Shown: in pieces, positions 35,023 to 44,584 of the stretch
How the letters are laid out: every line of letters begins with the position of its first letter
How positions within the stretch are numbered: the first letter of the stretch is position 1
Assembly (NCBI RefSeq): GCF_021800405.1
Contig: NZ_CP084550.1
Span: forward strand, 3,720,001 to 3,784,000
Reading direction: 5' to 3'
Length of the DNA: 64,000 bases
Source of the DNA: Arthrobacter sp. FW306-07-I
GTDB lineage: Bacteria > Actinomycetota > Actinomycetes > Actinomycetales > Micrococcaceae
The notes under the pieces: generated by a model
The model's input: only the letters and a program-made list of their open reading frames with translations
Databases searched by the model: none
Told to the model about the DNA's origin: nothing
Program-made: the position numbers and the translations under genes

Positions 35023-36144
35023 ATGTCCTTCCCGTCATCCCCGCCGCCCCGCTCCCGCCAACAAGCCCCGTCCTTCACCCGCCGCCGCGCCCTGGTGGCT
35101 CTCCTGGCGGTCCCCGGCGCCGGCTTGCTGGCTGCCTGCGGGGGAACGGCAACCGCAGGCAGCCAGCGCAACAGCCAAAGCGCCCTGGAACCATTGGCCG
35201 CCTCAGTGCCCGCGGGGACCAGCATCAAGGTGGGCGATCCCAGCATCAAGGTCGCACTGGAACTGTCCGGCCTGATCAAGGACCTTGACGGCTTCACCGT
35301 GGAGTTCGCCAACATCTCCGGCGGTCCGCAAACCACCGAAGCTTTCCGGGCCAACGCCCTGGACGTGGGCTCCGTGGCGGATATTCCGCCCATCCACGCC
35401 ACCTGGACCGGATTGGACGTGCGCGTCATCGCGGCCGGCTACCGGCAGGATGCGGTGAACCACCCCATCTACGAACTCGGCGTGGCACCGGGAGCGGGCA
35501 TCAGCCGGCTTGAGGACCTGCGCGGCAAAAAGGTGGCCTACAGCCCGGGCCAGGCGCAGGGTGCCCTGGTCCTGCGGATCCTGGACAAGGCCGGGCTCAA
35601 ACAGGAGGACGTCAAGCTGGTGGAACTGCCCAGCACCGGGGACGCCTACGCCACCGCCCTGGCCAGCAAGCAGGTGGACGCGGCTCCGTTGGGCGGCGTG
35701 CAGATCAAGCGGTACCTGGCCAAATACAGGGCCGACGGCGCCACCACCCTCCGCCACGGCCTTCGGGATGATCCCAGCCTCCTCTATTCCCCCGCCAAGG
35801 TCCTGGCCGATCCCGCGAAGGCGGCAGCCCTTGCCGCGTATGCGAAGGTGTGGGGCAAGGCGCAGCGCTGGATCGAGGACCACCCGGCCGAGTGGCTGGA
35901 GGGCTACTACGTCAAGGACCAGGGCCTGTCCCGGGAGGACGGCCAGTACCTGATCGACGCAACGGGCAAGCGCGACCTGCCCACCTCGTGGACCGACGCG
36001 ATCGAACGGCATCAGGAAACCGTCGATCTCCTGTCCCGCGAGCAGAAGAAGCCACAACTGAAGGCGGCAGACCTCTATGACACCCGCTTCGAGTCCATTG
36101 CCGGCACTGCGTTTGCTTCCGCCGGAAAGGCAGGTGCGGCATGA
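35023..36144 (+). CDS. ABC transporter substrate-binding lipoprotein (sulfonate/nitrate/taurine type)
   Basis: A 373-residue lipoprotein. The N-terminus has basic residues (FTRRRALVALL), and the lipobox LLAAC has its Cys at residue 39, then a mature SsuA-like domain with VEFANISGGPQTTEAFRANALDVGSVADIPP. It captures an aliphatic sulfonate, taurine-like or similar compound outside the membrane. It is the first gene of an operon: permease overlaps by ATGA, ATPase overlaps the permease, and two monooxygenases follow. The substrate is inferred from the partner LLM monooxygenases. Confidence 0.9.
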   Translation: MSFPSSPPPRSRQQAPSFTRRRALVALLAVPGAGLLAACGGTATAGSQRNSQSALEPLAASVPAGTSIKVGDPSIKVALELSGLIKDLDGFTVEFANISGGPQTTEAFRANALDVGSVADIPPIHATWTGLDVRVIAAGYRQDAVNHPIYELGVAPGAGISRLEDLRGKKVAYSPGQAQGALVLRILDKAGLKQEDVKLVELPSTGDAYATALASKQVDAAPLGGVQIKRYLAKYRADGATTLRHGLRDDPSLLYSPAKVLADPAKAAALAAYAKVWGKAQRWIEDHPAEWLEGYYVKDQGLSREDGQYLIDATGKRDLPTSWTDAIERHQETVDLLSREQKKPQLKAADLYDTRFESIAGTAFASAGKAGAA

Positions 36145-36995
36145 GCGCCGTACTGGAGCGCACCACCGTGGCGCCGCACCAGGACCCGGTGCTGTCCGGG
36201 CGGGAAGACGTCCGGCCCGCGGCCAAGAAGCTGGGGCCCGGACGACGACGGCGGCTCGCCTGGGTGGGTCCGTCCGTTTTGCTGCTGCTCTGGACAGTCT
36301 TTTCCGCCACGGGGCTCCTTGACCCCAGGATCATGTCCGAACCCTGGACTGTGGTGGCCACCGCCGGTGAACTGATCGCGGACGGCAAGCTGCAGGAAAA
36401 CCTGGCCATCTCCGCCCAGCGCGCCGGCCTGGGCTTGTTCTTCGGCATCCTGGTGGGCGCCGCCCTGGCGCTCCTGTCCGGGCTGAGCCGGGTGGGTGAG
36501 GCGCTCATCGACGGGCCGGTGCAGATCAAGCGCGCCATCCCGGGCCTGGCCCTGATCCCGCTGCTCATCCTCTGGTTCGGCATCGACGAAACCATGAAGG
36601 TCCTCACCATCACCCTCGGCGTCTTCGTCCCGGTCTACCTGCAGACCCACGCAGGGCTGCGCGGGATCGACCTGCGCTTCGTGGAGCTCGCCCAGACGGT
36701 GGGCCTGAGCCGGGCCGGCTTCATCCGCAAGGTGGTCCTCCCCGGCGCGCTTCCCGGGTTCTTCCTGGGCCTCCGCTTCGCGGTCACCGGCGCCTGGGTA
36801 TCCCTGGTGGTGGTGGAACAGATCAATGCCACCAGCGGGATCGGCTACATGATGGAGCTCGCCCGCACCTACGGCCAAACAAACATCATCGTCCTGGGCC
36901 TGGCCGTCTACGGCATCCTTGGCCTGCTCTCCGACGGCATTGTCCGCTTCATCGAACGAAAGGCCCTTTCATGGCAGCGCACCCTGGCGGGCTGA
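36141..36995 (+). CDS. ABC transporter permease (SsuC/TauC type)
   Basis: A 284-residue inner-membrane protein with about six helices and the BPD-type loop ELAQTVGLSRAGFIRKVVLPGALPGFFLGLR, the EAA motif that contacts the ATPase. A long N-terminal cytoplasmic arm of about 40 residues is charged. It overlaps the solute-binding gene by 4 nt and the ATPase gene by 25 nt, so translation is coupled. It transports the same substrate as the lipoprotein, probably an organosulfur compound. Confidence 0.92.
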   Translation: MSAVLERTTVAPHQDPVLSGREDVRPAAKKLGPGRRRRLAWVGPSVLLLLWTVFSATGLLDPRIMSEPWTVVATAGELIADGKLQENLAISAQRAGLGLFFGILVGAALALLSGLSRVGEALIDGPVQIKRAIPGLALIPLLILWFGIDETMKVLTITLGVFVPVYLQTHAGLRGIDLRFVELAQTVGLSRAGFIRKVVLPGALPGFFLGLRFAVTGAWVSLVVVEQINATSGIGYMMELARTYGQTNIIVLGLAVYGILGLLSDGIVRFIERKALSWQRTLAG

Positions 36996-37732
36996 CCACC
37001 GCCTCCGCAGTTTCCGTCCGGGACCTCATCCGCGGTTTCGGCCCGAAAGGCGTTCTGAACGGGGTGGACCTGGACATCGACCCGGGCGAATTCGTGGCCC
37101 TCCTTGGCCCCAGCGGCTGCGGCAAGAGCACCCTGCTGCGCGCCCTCGCCGGGCTGGATCACGACGTCCGCGGCAGCGGCGTGATCAGCGTGCCTGAGCG
37201 CGTCTCCGTGGTCTTCCAGGACTCCCGGCTGCTGCCCTGGGACACCGTGCTGGGCAACGTCACCCTGGGTATCCGGGAGCACGACGCCGAGGCCCGGGGC
37301 CGCAAGGCCCTCGCCGAGGTGGGACTCGCCGGGCGGGAAAAGGCCTGGCCGCACCAGCTTTCCGGCGGCGAGCAGCAGCGCGTGGCGCTGGCGCGGTCCC
37401 TGGTCCGCGAACCGCAGCTGCTGCTGGCCGACGAACCCTTCGGCGCCCTTGACGCGCTGACCCGGATCAAGATGCACGGCCTGCTCCAGGACCTGGTGGC
37501 CGCACACCGGCCCGCCGTTCTGCTGGTCACCCACGATGTGGACGAGGCCATCGCGCTGGCCGACCGGATCGTGGTCCTGGACCACGGCCGCATCGCCACC
37601 GTCCGCCCGGTGTCGCCGGAAATCCGCTCTTCCGCGGACGCCGCAGGGCATGAAGCCCTCCGCCGCGACCTCCTCACCGCGCTGGGCGTCGAGCCCGCGC
37701 ACACCCCTGAACCGGCCGCCGTCGGCCGCTGA
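36971..37732 (+). CDS. ABC transporter ATPase (SsuB/TauB type)
   Basis: A 253-residue ATP-binding subunit. Walker A GPSGCGKST is at residues 46-54, the Q loop is in VVFQDSRLLPW, the signature LSGGEQQRVALARSL at about 131, Walker B LLLADEPFGALD, and the H loop VTHDVDEA. FQDSRLLPWDTVLGNV is typical of the nitrate/sulfonate/taurine ATPases. It energises the SsuA/SsuC-like partners encoded just upstream. Confidence 0.93.
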   Translation: MAAHPGGLTTASAVSVRDLIRGFGPKGVLNGVDLDIDPGEFVALLGPSGCGKSTLLRALAGLDHDVRGSGVISVPERVSVVFQDSRLLPWDTVLGNVTLGIREHDAEARGRKALAEVGLAGREKAWPHQLSGGEQQRVALARSLVREPQLLLADEPFGALDALTRIKMHGLLQDLVAAHRPAVLLVTHDVDEAIALADRIVVLDHGRIATVRPVSPEIRSSADAAGHEALRRDLLTALGVEPAHTPEPAAVGR

Positions 37733-37750
37733 TAGCTGAAAAGGACTCCC

Positions 37751-39129
37751 ATGACTTCCCATAGCCAGCCCAAAAACCGCAAACTCCACCTCAACGCCTT
37801 CCTCATGAGCACGGGCCACCATGAAGCATCGTGGCGGCTGCCGGAGAGCGACCCGCAGGCCAGCACCGAGTGGAGCACTACAAGCAGCTGGCACGTACCG
37901 CCGAGCGCGGCAAGCTGGACTCAATCTTCTTTGCCGACTCCCCCGTCCTCTTCGGCGAGGTGGGCAGGCGCCCGGCCGGCAAACTGGAACCCACGGTGTT
38001 GCTCACCGCCATCGCCGGCGCGACGGAGCGCATCGGGCTGATCGCCACTGCCTCGACCACCTACAACGAACCCTTCAACCTGGCCCGCCGCTTCGCGTCG
38101 GTGGACTGGGCCAGCAGCGGGCGGGCCGGCTGGAACGTGGTGACCACTGCTGGCCCGGACGCCGCACGCAACTTTGGCGTGGACGACCAGCCCGCCCACG
38201 CCGTCCGGTACGAGCGTGCTGCCGAATTCATCGAGGTGGCGCAGAAGCTGTGGGACAGCTGGCAGGACGACGCCGTGCTGGCGGACAAGGCGGAGGGCGT
38301 GTGGGGCGACGGGGAAAAAATCCGCACCATCGACCACCAAGGCAAACACTTCAAGGTCCGCGGCCCGCTCAACGTTCCGCGTTCCCCACAGGGACACCCG
38401 CTGATCGTGCAGGCGGGATCGTCGGAAGACGGCAAGGACCTGGCCGCGAAGTACGCCGACGCCGTCTTCACCGCCCACCAGACCCTCGCGGACGCGCAGG
38501 AGTTCTACCGCGACCTGAAGGCCCGCACCGCTTCCGCCGGGCGGGACCCGGAAACCATCAAGATCCTCCCGGGAATTGTGCCGGTCATCGGCGCCACCGT
38601 GGAAGAGGCACTGGAGCTCGAGCGGGAGTTGGACCGCCTGATTAAACCCGAGTACGCGCGGATCCAGCTTGCCAGGACTCTTCGCGTGGACCCCGAGGAC
38701 CTGCCGTTGGACCGCCAGCTGCCGGAAGACCTGCCCAGCGAGGACGAGATAGAAGGAGCCAAGAGCCGCTATACGCTCATCGTGCAGCTGGCCCGCCGCG
38801 AGCAGCTCACTGTCCGCCAGTTGATCGGCCGGCTGGGCGGCGGCCGCGGGCACCGGACCTTCACGGGGACCCCCGTGCAGGTGGCGGACGCCATCCAGGA
38901 ATGGTTCGACGGCGGCGCGGCGGACGGCTTCAACATCATGCCGCCGGTGCTCCCGTCCGGCTTGGAAACCTTCGTGGACCAGGTGGTGCCCATCCTGCAG
39001 GAGCGAGGCCTGTTCCGGACCGGGTACGCCGGAAAAACGCTGCGGGAGCACTACGGTTTGGGCCGGCCGGAAAACCAGTACGAGGGTGCTGCGGTGCCGG
39101 AGTTGGCGTCCATTGGGTCGGCGTTCTGA
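37751..39129 (+). pseudogene. Flavin-dependent monooxygenase (NtaA/SnaA/DszA group), frameshifted near residue 40
   Basis: The N-terminus is read in one frame from ATG 37751 (NRKLHLNAFLMSTGHHEASW), then the frame breaks. The remainder, from VEHYKQLARTAERGKLDS to the stop at 39127-39129, is in the -1 frame. Comparison with the next gene and the family suggests one base is missing at about 37868 (CACCGAGTGG where ACCGGAGTGG would restore the frame). The full protein would be about 459 residues with the LLM domain and NVPRSPQGHPLIVQAGSS, a NtaA/SnaA/DszA signature. It may be a real mutation or a sequencing error. Its stop overlaps the next start (TGATG). Confidence 0.8.
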
Positions 39130-40462
39130 TGGGCCGGCAGCTGAAGCTCAACCTCTTCATCTACCCGGGCGGCCACCACGAGGCTGCGTGGCGGCACCCG
39201 AAGTCGCAGACGGACCGGCTGCTGGACATCGGTTTTTACCAGGAGCTGGCGCAGCGGGCGGAGGCCGCCAAGCTGGATGCAGTGTTCTACGCGGACGGGC
39301 CGGCACTGGAAAGCAACGTGCAGTACGCCACCCGGTTCCGGATCGAACCCTTCACGTGGCTGTCCGCCGTCGCGGTGGCCACTGAACGAATCGGCTTGAT
39401 TGGCACGGCCAGCACCACCTACCTGGAGCCTTACAACGCCGCCCGGCTGTTCGCCTCACTGGACCACCTCAGCAAGGGCCGCGCAGGCTGGAACATCGTG
39501 ACCACCGGCGCGGAGCGTGCGGCGCAGAACTTCGGACTGGATGAACACCCACCGCACGCTGAACGCTACTCCCGGGCCGACGAGTTCGTCCGCGTGGTTG
39601 GCAAGTTGTGGGACAGCTGGGAGGACGGCGCCGTGGTGGCCGACGCCGGCAGCGGACTTTTCGCCGACCCGTCCCTGATCCACAAAATCGGCCATGAGGG
39701 CAAGTACTTCCGGGTGGCGGGTCCGCTCAACACCCCGCGGTCCCCGCAGGGCCGTCCGGTCTTCGTCCAGGCCGGGTCCTCTGCGGACGGGAAGGCTTTC
39801 GCGGCCGAACACGCCGAAGCCGTGTTCACCGCGCACCAGTCCCTGGCCTCTTTTACTCCGACATCAAGGAGCAGGCGGCGGCGTTCGGCCGCGACCCAGG
39901 CCACCTCCTGGTGCTCCCCGGAATCAGCCCCTACCTGGGCTCCACGGAGGCCGAAGCCCGGGCGTTGAAGCAGGAGTTCGATGAACTGACCCAGCCGGAG
40001 TACGGGCTGGGCATCCTGCGGAAGCTGCTGGGTATCGACCTGGACGGCGTGCCGCTGGACGGGCAATTCCCACCGGATCTGCTGGCCGCGGCCGGCAACG
40101 CAGGCAGCCGCAGCCAGCTGGTGCTGGACATCATCCGCCGCAAAAACCTCACGGTCCGCCAGGTGCTGCACCGGTTCGCCGGCGCCCGCGGGCATTATGT
40201 ATTCGCCGGAACCCCCGTGCAGGTGGCGGACGAGATCCAGCGCTGGTTCGGGGGCGGCGCCGCGGACGGATTCAACATCATGCCGCCGTGGCTGCCCGGG
40301 GGCTTTGAGGCGTTCGCTGATGAGGTGGTTCCCATCCTCCAGGCCCGCGGATTGTTCCGCACCGAGTACACGGGCCGGACTTTGCGGGAGCACTTCGGCC
40401 TCGACCGGCCCAACAGCCAGTATGCGAAGAAGGCAGACAGGGTCGGGGCTGCGGTGCATTGA
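39129..40462 (+). pseudogene. Second flavin-dependent monooxygenase (NtaA/SnaA/DszA group), frameshifted near residue 240
   Basis: Reading from ATG 39129 (GRQLKLNLFIYPGGHHEAAW) the frame is intact to VFTAHQSLAS at about 39853, then it breaks. LFYSDIKEQAAAFGRDPGH and the rest to 40462 continue in the -1 frame. Alignment to the paralogue upstream (HQTLADAQEFYRDLK) suggests about 7 bases are missing (two codons plus one base) rather than one. The whole enzyme would be about 446 residues. It would act with reduced FMN on an organosulfur or similar substrate. No promoter of its own is seen. Confidence 0.8.
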
Positions 40463-40562
40463 TTTTCCTGACACAGCGCCGTGTGAGTACAAGAGGCTCC
40501 ACGCGGGTAGTCCCTAGACTGACAGATGGACGTTTAGCAGGACTATACGAAGGAGCGGGCGC

Positions 40563-40985
40563 ATGGCCAATGTAGTTGTTGTAGGTGTGGATGCCAGCCA
40601 GTCGGCACGGAAGGCTGCGGAGGTGGCGCTGGACCTCGCCCAGTCGCTGGGAGCGTCACTGCACGTGGTGACTGGTTTTGAAATTGAAAACGCGGAGACC
40701 TTTGGCGTGGGATCGGACAAGGTCCGGATCTCCAACGCCGACAGCTCGGAGATGGTGGCCAAGTCCCTGGCCGCATCGCATCCGGGAGTGGAAATCACGC
40801 ACTTCGCAGCACGCGGCAAGCCGGCCGATTCCCTCATCAAGGAAGCCGTCCGCCTGGATGCCCGCGTGATCGTGGTGGGCAACCGGAGGATGCGCGGCAT
40901 CGGCCGGCTCCTGGGCAGTGTGGCCAACAGCGTGGCGCACAACGCCCCGTGCGATGTCTACATCGCGAACACCTACGAGGACTGA
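40563..40985 (+). CDS. Universal stress protein, UspA family
   Basis: A 140-residue single Usp domain. It opens VVVVGVDASQSARKAAEVALDLA, and the nucleotide-binding loop GNRRMRGIGRLLGSVANSV (about 111-129) has the G-x2-G-x9-G-S pattern of ATP-binding Usp proteins. ATG 40563 has AAGGAG 8 nt upstream. It is a single gene ending in a strong hairpin. The role is stress resistance and energy sensing, typical of the family. Confidence 0.93.
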   Translation: MANVVVVGVDASQSARKAAEVALDLAQSLGASLHVVTGFEIENAETFGVGSDKVRISNADSSEMVAKSLAASHPGVEITHFAARGKPADSLIKEAVRLDARVIVVGNRRMRGIGRLLGSVANSVAHNAPCDVYIANTYED

Positions 40986-41004
40986 CCTACCGCGCAGCAA
41001 AGGT

Positions 41005-41042
41005 GGGCGGACGACGGCGGGACCTCCCGCCGTCGTCCGCCC
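41005..41042. terminator. 17-18 bp hairpin between Usp and cupin genes (GACGACGGCGG family)
   Basis: GGGCGGACGACGGCGGGA (41005-41022) pairs with the inverse complement at 41025-41042. It is followed by GCTTTCTTC on the plus strand and lies between convergent genes. Confidence 0.9.
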
Positions 41043-41061
41043 GCTTTCTTCGGCGAAAGGG

Positions 41062-41457
41062 TCAGGCGCCGTACTCCTCGTCGGTAACGTGGTGGAGCCA
41101 CGTGACCACCTGCCCATTCGCATCGGCCTCCTGCATGGCGATGTGTGCCATGAACCGCTCCGGGGTGGCCCCGTGCCAGTGCTCCTCGCCCGGCTCGATG
41201 TAGACCACATCGCCGGGACGAATCTCCTGGATTTCGCCGCCGCGCCGGGCCACGAGCCCAACCCCGTCGGTCACGTAGAGGGTCTGGCCCTTGGGATGGT
41301 GGTGCCAACCGGTGCGGGCACCGGGGGCGAACCGCACATGCGCACAGCCGATGGCCGACTGCTCGTCAGGGTTCCGGATGCCGTCGATCTGCACGGTTCC
41401 GGTGAACCATTCCGCCGGTCCGGCGCCGGTCTGGCCGCCGCTTTTGGTGTACTTCAT
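41062..41457 (-). CDS. Cupin-domain protein
   Basis: A 131-residue single-domain cupin. The metal-binding motifs are visible: GWHHHPKGQTLYVTDG (motif 1, with three His and a Gln where Glu is more usual) and PGDVVYIEPGEEHWHGA (motif 2). Such small cupins (quercetinase- or carboxymuconolactone-linked) bind a metal and may be oxygenases or isomerases. The SD is AGGAGGAG before ATG 41457. It follows the MFS gene by 12 bp on the same strand, so the pair is an operon, probably under the same shared element. Confidence 0.88.
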   Translation of the reverse strand: MKYTKSGGQTGAGPAEWFTGTVQIDGIRNPDEQSAIGCAHVRFAPGARTGWHHHPKGQTLYVTDGVGLVARRGGEIQEIRPGDVVYIEPGEEHWHGATPERFMAHIAMQEADANGQVVTWLHHVTDEEYGA

Positions 41458-41469
41458 GTTCTCCTCCTG

Positions 41470-42726
41470 TTAGTCGGGGTTGCTGGACAGTGTGTTGGAT
41501 GTCCCGGCAGTTCGGTCTGTAACGCGGGACGTCATGAACGCCAGGACGGTCGCCGCCGCAAGGATTGCGGCAGCGGCCAGGAAGGTGCCGCGGTAGCCGG
41601 CAGAATCGAACAGGACTCCGCCCAGAGTTGAACCGAGGGCGATCGAGGTCTGGATGACGGCCACCATCAATCCGCCACCGGCCTCGGCGTTGTGCGGCAT
41701 GGCCTTGGCGATCCAGCTCCACCACCCCACCGGCGCGGAGGTGGACATCAGGCCCCAAAGTCCCAGGAGAACCACGACGGCGGCGAGCCAGTCACCGGTA
41801 GGAACGAGGGCGGCGGCGATGATCGCCATGAGCACCGGGATGGCAACCAGCGTCCGGTACAGCCGCTTCCCCAAATAACGGCCGATCAGCAGGGTGCCCG
41901 CAAATCCCGCGGCACCAATCACCAGGAGAACCAGGGATACCGTGGCCGCGTCGACGCGGGTCACCGTCTCCAGGAACGGGCGGATGTAGGTGAACAGGAC
42001 GAACTGCCCCATGAAGAAGGACCCGCAGGCGGCCATCCCCCAGGCGACGGGTTTGTTCTTGAGCTCCCGGAAAACCGCGAAGATGCCCCCGGTTCCCGCA
42101 GGACGTGTCCCGCCCGGCATGGATGGAAGGCTGATCCACTGCCAGACGAGTGCCAGCAGCGCCACGGGGACCAGGCAAAAGAATGCCCCGCGCCAGCCGA
42201 TAATGGAGCCCAAATAGCTGCCCAGCGGTGCGGCCAGGACTGTGGCGAGGGCATTGCCGCCATTGAAGACCGCCAGGGCCCGGGGCACCTTGGAGGCAGG
42301 CACCAGCCGCATCGCAGTTGCCGCGGACATGGACCAGAACCCGCCAATCACCACGCCAATGAGGGCGCGGCCCACCATGAAGAGCAGGTATCCCGGAGCC
42401 AACGCAACGAGGGCACCGGAGAGGGCCATGAGCCCGGTCAGTCCCAGCAGCAGGGTCTTCCGGTTCATGCTGCCGGCCAGCGTGGCCACCGAAAGGCTGG
42501 TCAGGACTGCAAACAGGCCGGAGATCGCAATGCCCTGCCCCACCATCCCTTCGGAGACCTGGAGCTCGGCGGCCATTGGCGTCAGCAGGCTTACAGGCAT
42601 GAACTCGGAGGCGATCAGCGCGAAGACGCACAGCGACATCGCATACACGCCGCCCCAGTGCGCAGGGTGCTGCCCGTCGGGTTTTTGGGGCGCACTGATA
42701 TTTGTGACTGTTGCTTCGGGGGCCAT
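41470..42726 (-). CDS. MFS transporter of the DHA1 (NepI/AraJ-like) family
   Basis: A 418-residue, 12-helix exporter. It shows the conserved ALIASEFMPVSLLTPMAAEL in helix 1 and the antiporter-type motif GVVIGGFWSMSAATAMRLVP, typical of NepI/AraJ/CmlA-like drug or nucleoside exporters. In-frame starts are TTG 42738, ATG 42735 and ATG 42726. The last is preferred because it lies about 8 nt downstream of a TTTGAT block shared with the ADH promoter, implying a leaderless mRNA; no ribosome-binding site precedes any of them. It is upstream of and co-transcribed with the cupin. Confidence 0.88.
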   Translation of the reverse strand: MAPEATVTNISAPQKPDGQHPAHWGGVYAMSLCVFALIASEFMPVSLLTPMAAELQVSEGMVGQGIAISGLFAVLTSLSVATLAGSMNRKTLLLGLTGLMALSGALVALAPGYLLFMVGRALIGVVIGGFWSMSAATAMRLVPASKVPRALAVFNGGNALATVLAAPLGSYLGSIIGWRGAFFCLVPVALLALVWQWISLPSMPGGTRPAGTGGIFAVFRELKNKPVAWGMAACGSFFMGQFVLFTYIRPFLETVTRVDAATVSLVLLVIGAAGFAGTLLIGRYLGKRLYRTLVAIPVLMAIIAAALVPTGDWLAAVVVLLGLWGLMSTSAPVGWWSWIAKAMPHNAEAGGGLMVAVIQTSIALGSTLGGVLFDSAGYRGTFLAAAAILAAATVLAFMTSRVTDRTAGTSNTLSSNPD

Positions 42727-42731
42727 GGTTT

Positions 42732-42800
42732 CCATCAAACCGCGCTGCCAAAGTCGTAGCGAGGGCCCTGCTGAAACGGGTTTTGCCAGACCCTCCTTAG
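42732..42800 (-). promoter_or_regulatory. Shared regulatory element, copy 2 (upstream of MFS-cupin operon)
   Basis: CCATCAAACC (42732-42741) and the 42-bp block (42759-42800) match copy 1 at 33185-33253 with the same 27-bp offset. The block differs at four positions; its palindrome is imperfect here (GGTTTTG-C-CAGACCC). It overlaps the last codons of the upstream DUF817 gene by about 4 bp. Confidence 0.75.
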
Positions 42801-43693
42801 GGGAGCACGGCCGTTGACGGAGCTTCCCGCCGCGGTATGTTGTCTGTTTCCGGCGGCTGTGGTTTGTAGACCCAGGCGACCAGCACCACGGAGATGATCA
42901 TCAGCAGGAACCAGGCCACCAGTTTCTCCAGGCCGACGGGGTGCCATTCGTCCACCTGGCTGGGGTAGAGCCAGGCGCCGGACCACGTGGCGATGTTTTC
43001 TGCGAGCCAGATGAACAATGCCACCAGCAGGAACGCGACCACCAGAGGCATCCGGAACTCCCGGCGGAATACCCGGAAGTGCATTACGCACCGGCCAAAC
43101 ACCACCGTGACGGCGGCGAGCAGCACCCAGCGCAGGTCCCAGATGTAGTGGTGGGTGAAGAAGTTGGCGTAAATGGCGGAGGCCAGGATGGCCGTGATCC
43201 AGCGGCGGGGATAGCCCGCGAACCTGAGGTCGAAGAGCCGGTAGACGCGCACCATGTACGAGCCAACGGCCGCGTACATGAACCCGCTGAAGAGCGGCAC
43301 GGCACCTATGCGCAGGACGCCTTCGGCCTCGTAGGACCAGGAACCCATATCGGTCTTGAACAGCTCCATCACGGTCCCCACCAGATGGAACAGGACGATC
43401 ACCCGCAGCTCGCGCAGGGTTTCCAGCCTGAACGCCACCATCAGGATCTGGATAACGACGGCGGCGACGGTCAGGAAATCATTGCGCGCCAGGCCGGCGT
43501 GGTCCGGGTACCAGAGCCTGGCCGCCATGAGCACCGCCAGCAGCGCGGCGCCGAAGATGCAGGCCCAGCCCTGCTTGAGGGCGAAGACAACGAACTCTGT
43601 CAGCTTCGCTTTGGCACCACCGGCGGGGGCCGCGGCCAGGAAGCGGCGGGCCCGTTCGTCGATCCGCTGCTCAACTGAAGTTGAATTACGCAC
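42797..43693 (-). CDS. DUF817 integral membrane protein
   Basis: A 298-residue membrane protein with about eight hydrophobic helices. The stretch HLVGTVMELFKTDMGSWSYEAEG and GFMYAAVGSYMVRVYRLFDLRF are diagnostic of DUF817, an uncharacterised bacterial family. GTG 43693 overlaps the stop of the upstream DUF2236 gene (8-bp overlap), so the two are translationally coupled; the longer reading upstream is the shadow of the DUF2236 gene. The function is unknown. Confidence 0.9.
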   Translation of the reverse strand: MRNSTSVEQRIDERARRFLAAAPAGGAKAKLTEFVVFALKQGWACIFGAALLAVLMAARLWYPDHAGLARNDFLTVAAVVIQILMVAFRLETLRELRVIVLFHLVGTVMELFKTDMGSWSYEAEGVLRIGAVPLFSGFMYAAVGSYMVRVYRLFDLRFAGYPRRWITAILASAIYANFFTHHYIWDLRWVLLAAVTVVFGRCVMHFRVFRREFRMPLVVAFLLVALFIWLAENIATWSGAWLYPSQVDEWHPVGLEKLVAWFLLMIISVVLVAWVYKPQPPETDNIPRREAPSTAVLP

Positions 43694-44504
43694 TGATCCC
43701 CTGGTGCCGGCTTGGCTGGCGGTTCCTGCGCAAATCTTTTTCGAGCTCTGCCAGGCAGTAGTCCTTGAACCAGTGCCTGATGCCGCGCGGAAGCCTGGGG
43801 TAGGCCACGGCAATAACGCGCCAGGACCGGTCGTACCTGCGCTGGTGGCGATCGCTCCATTCCAGGCCAAAGTCCTGCCGTAGCTGGGCGGGAAGGAGCC
43901 CGGCCGTGAGGAACCGGGCCGGTGGCATGATGGCGCGGTACCAAAGGGCCGTACGCCTGGGAAACAGCAGGCCCCGTCCAACGCGGACGCCCTCTTCCTC
44001 AGCGCGGAGGGCAGACACTTGCTCCTCCCAGTAGTGGCGGAAGGCCGCCCTGTCTTTCGGCCACATCCCCGGCGGAAGCTGAAGGGCGGTACCGATCCGC
44101 GCATAGTCCTGGTACATCGCATCGGCGGTCTCGTCGTCGAGCGGGCCGTGAATCTTCTCGATGATGGTGAGCGCTGTGTCGTAAAGAGTTGCTGCCACCC
44201 ACAGCTGCAGCGCCGGATCGAAGGCGTTGTAGCCGGCGGACGATTCGTCGGCACCGCGGCGGACGGGTACATGGGCCCGGTTCACCCTGCGCCGGACTTC
44301 CCTCACCTGCTCATCGTTTCCGTAGGTGATGGCGTAGACGTACGTGAGCGTGCCCTTGAGCCGGTTAACCGGGCGTTGCGTGAAGGTACTGTGTGCCGCG
44401 ACGCCGCGGCCGATGGCAGGGTTGGCAAGCTGCAGCAGGATGGCGCGTCCCGCCCCGGCGAGCATTATGCCTTCTGCCCGGTAATCGGCAACTCCCTGCA
44501 CCAT
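43686..44504 (-). CDS. DUF2236 / MpaB-like oxygenase-domain protein
   Basis: A 272-residue predominantly helical protein. It contains GRGVAAHSTFTQRPVNRLKGTLTYVYAITYG near the N-terminus and WPKDRAAFRHYWEEQV, both characteristic of DUF2236 (also called oxygenase MpaB/Lcp-like, a heme-binding family that includes mycophenolic acid B and latex-clearing proteins). The His in AAHSTF and later Arg/His residues could be heme-related. ATG 44504 is chosen; the frame is open much further upstream over the neighbouring gene. It is coupled to DUF817 downstream. The substrate is unknown. Confidence 0.82.
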   Translation of the reverse strand: MVQGVADYRAEGIMLAGAGRAILLQLANPAIGRGVAAHSTFTQRPVNRLKGTLTYVYAITYGNDEQVREVRRRVNRAHVPVRRGADESSAGYNAFDPALQLWVAATLYDTALTIIEKIHGPLDDETADAMYQDYARIGTALQLPPGMWPKDRAAFRHYWEEQVSALRAEEEGVRVGRGLLFPRRTALWYRAIMPPARFLTAGLLPAQLRQDFGLEWSDRHQRRYDRSWRVIAVAYPRLPRGIRHWFKDYCLAELEKDLRRNRQPSRHQGISA

Positions 44505-44584
44505 GGGAAAAGAGTACCGGAGGGGTATGACAGCGGATGGGCCCTTCGGCCCGTTGTGGTAGCTCGCCCGTGCCGGTAGCTGGG

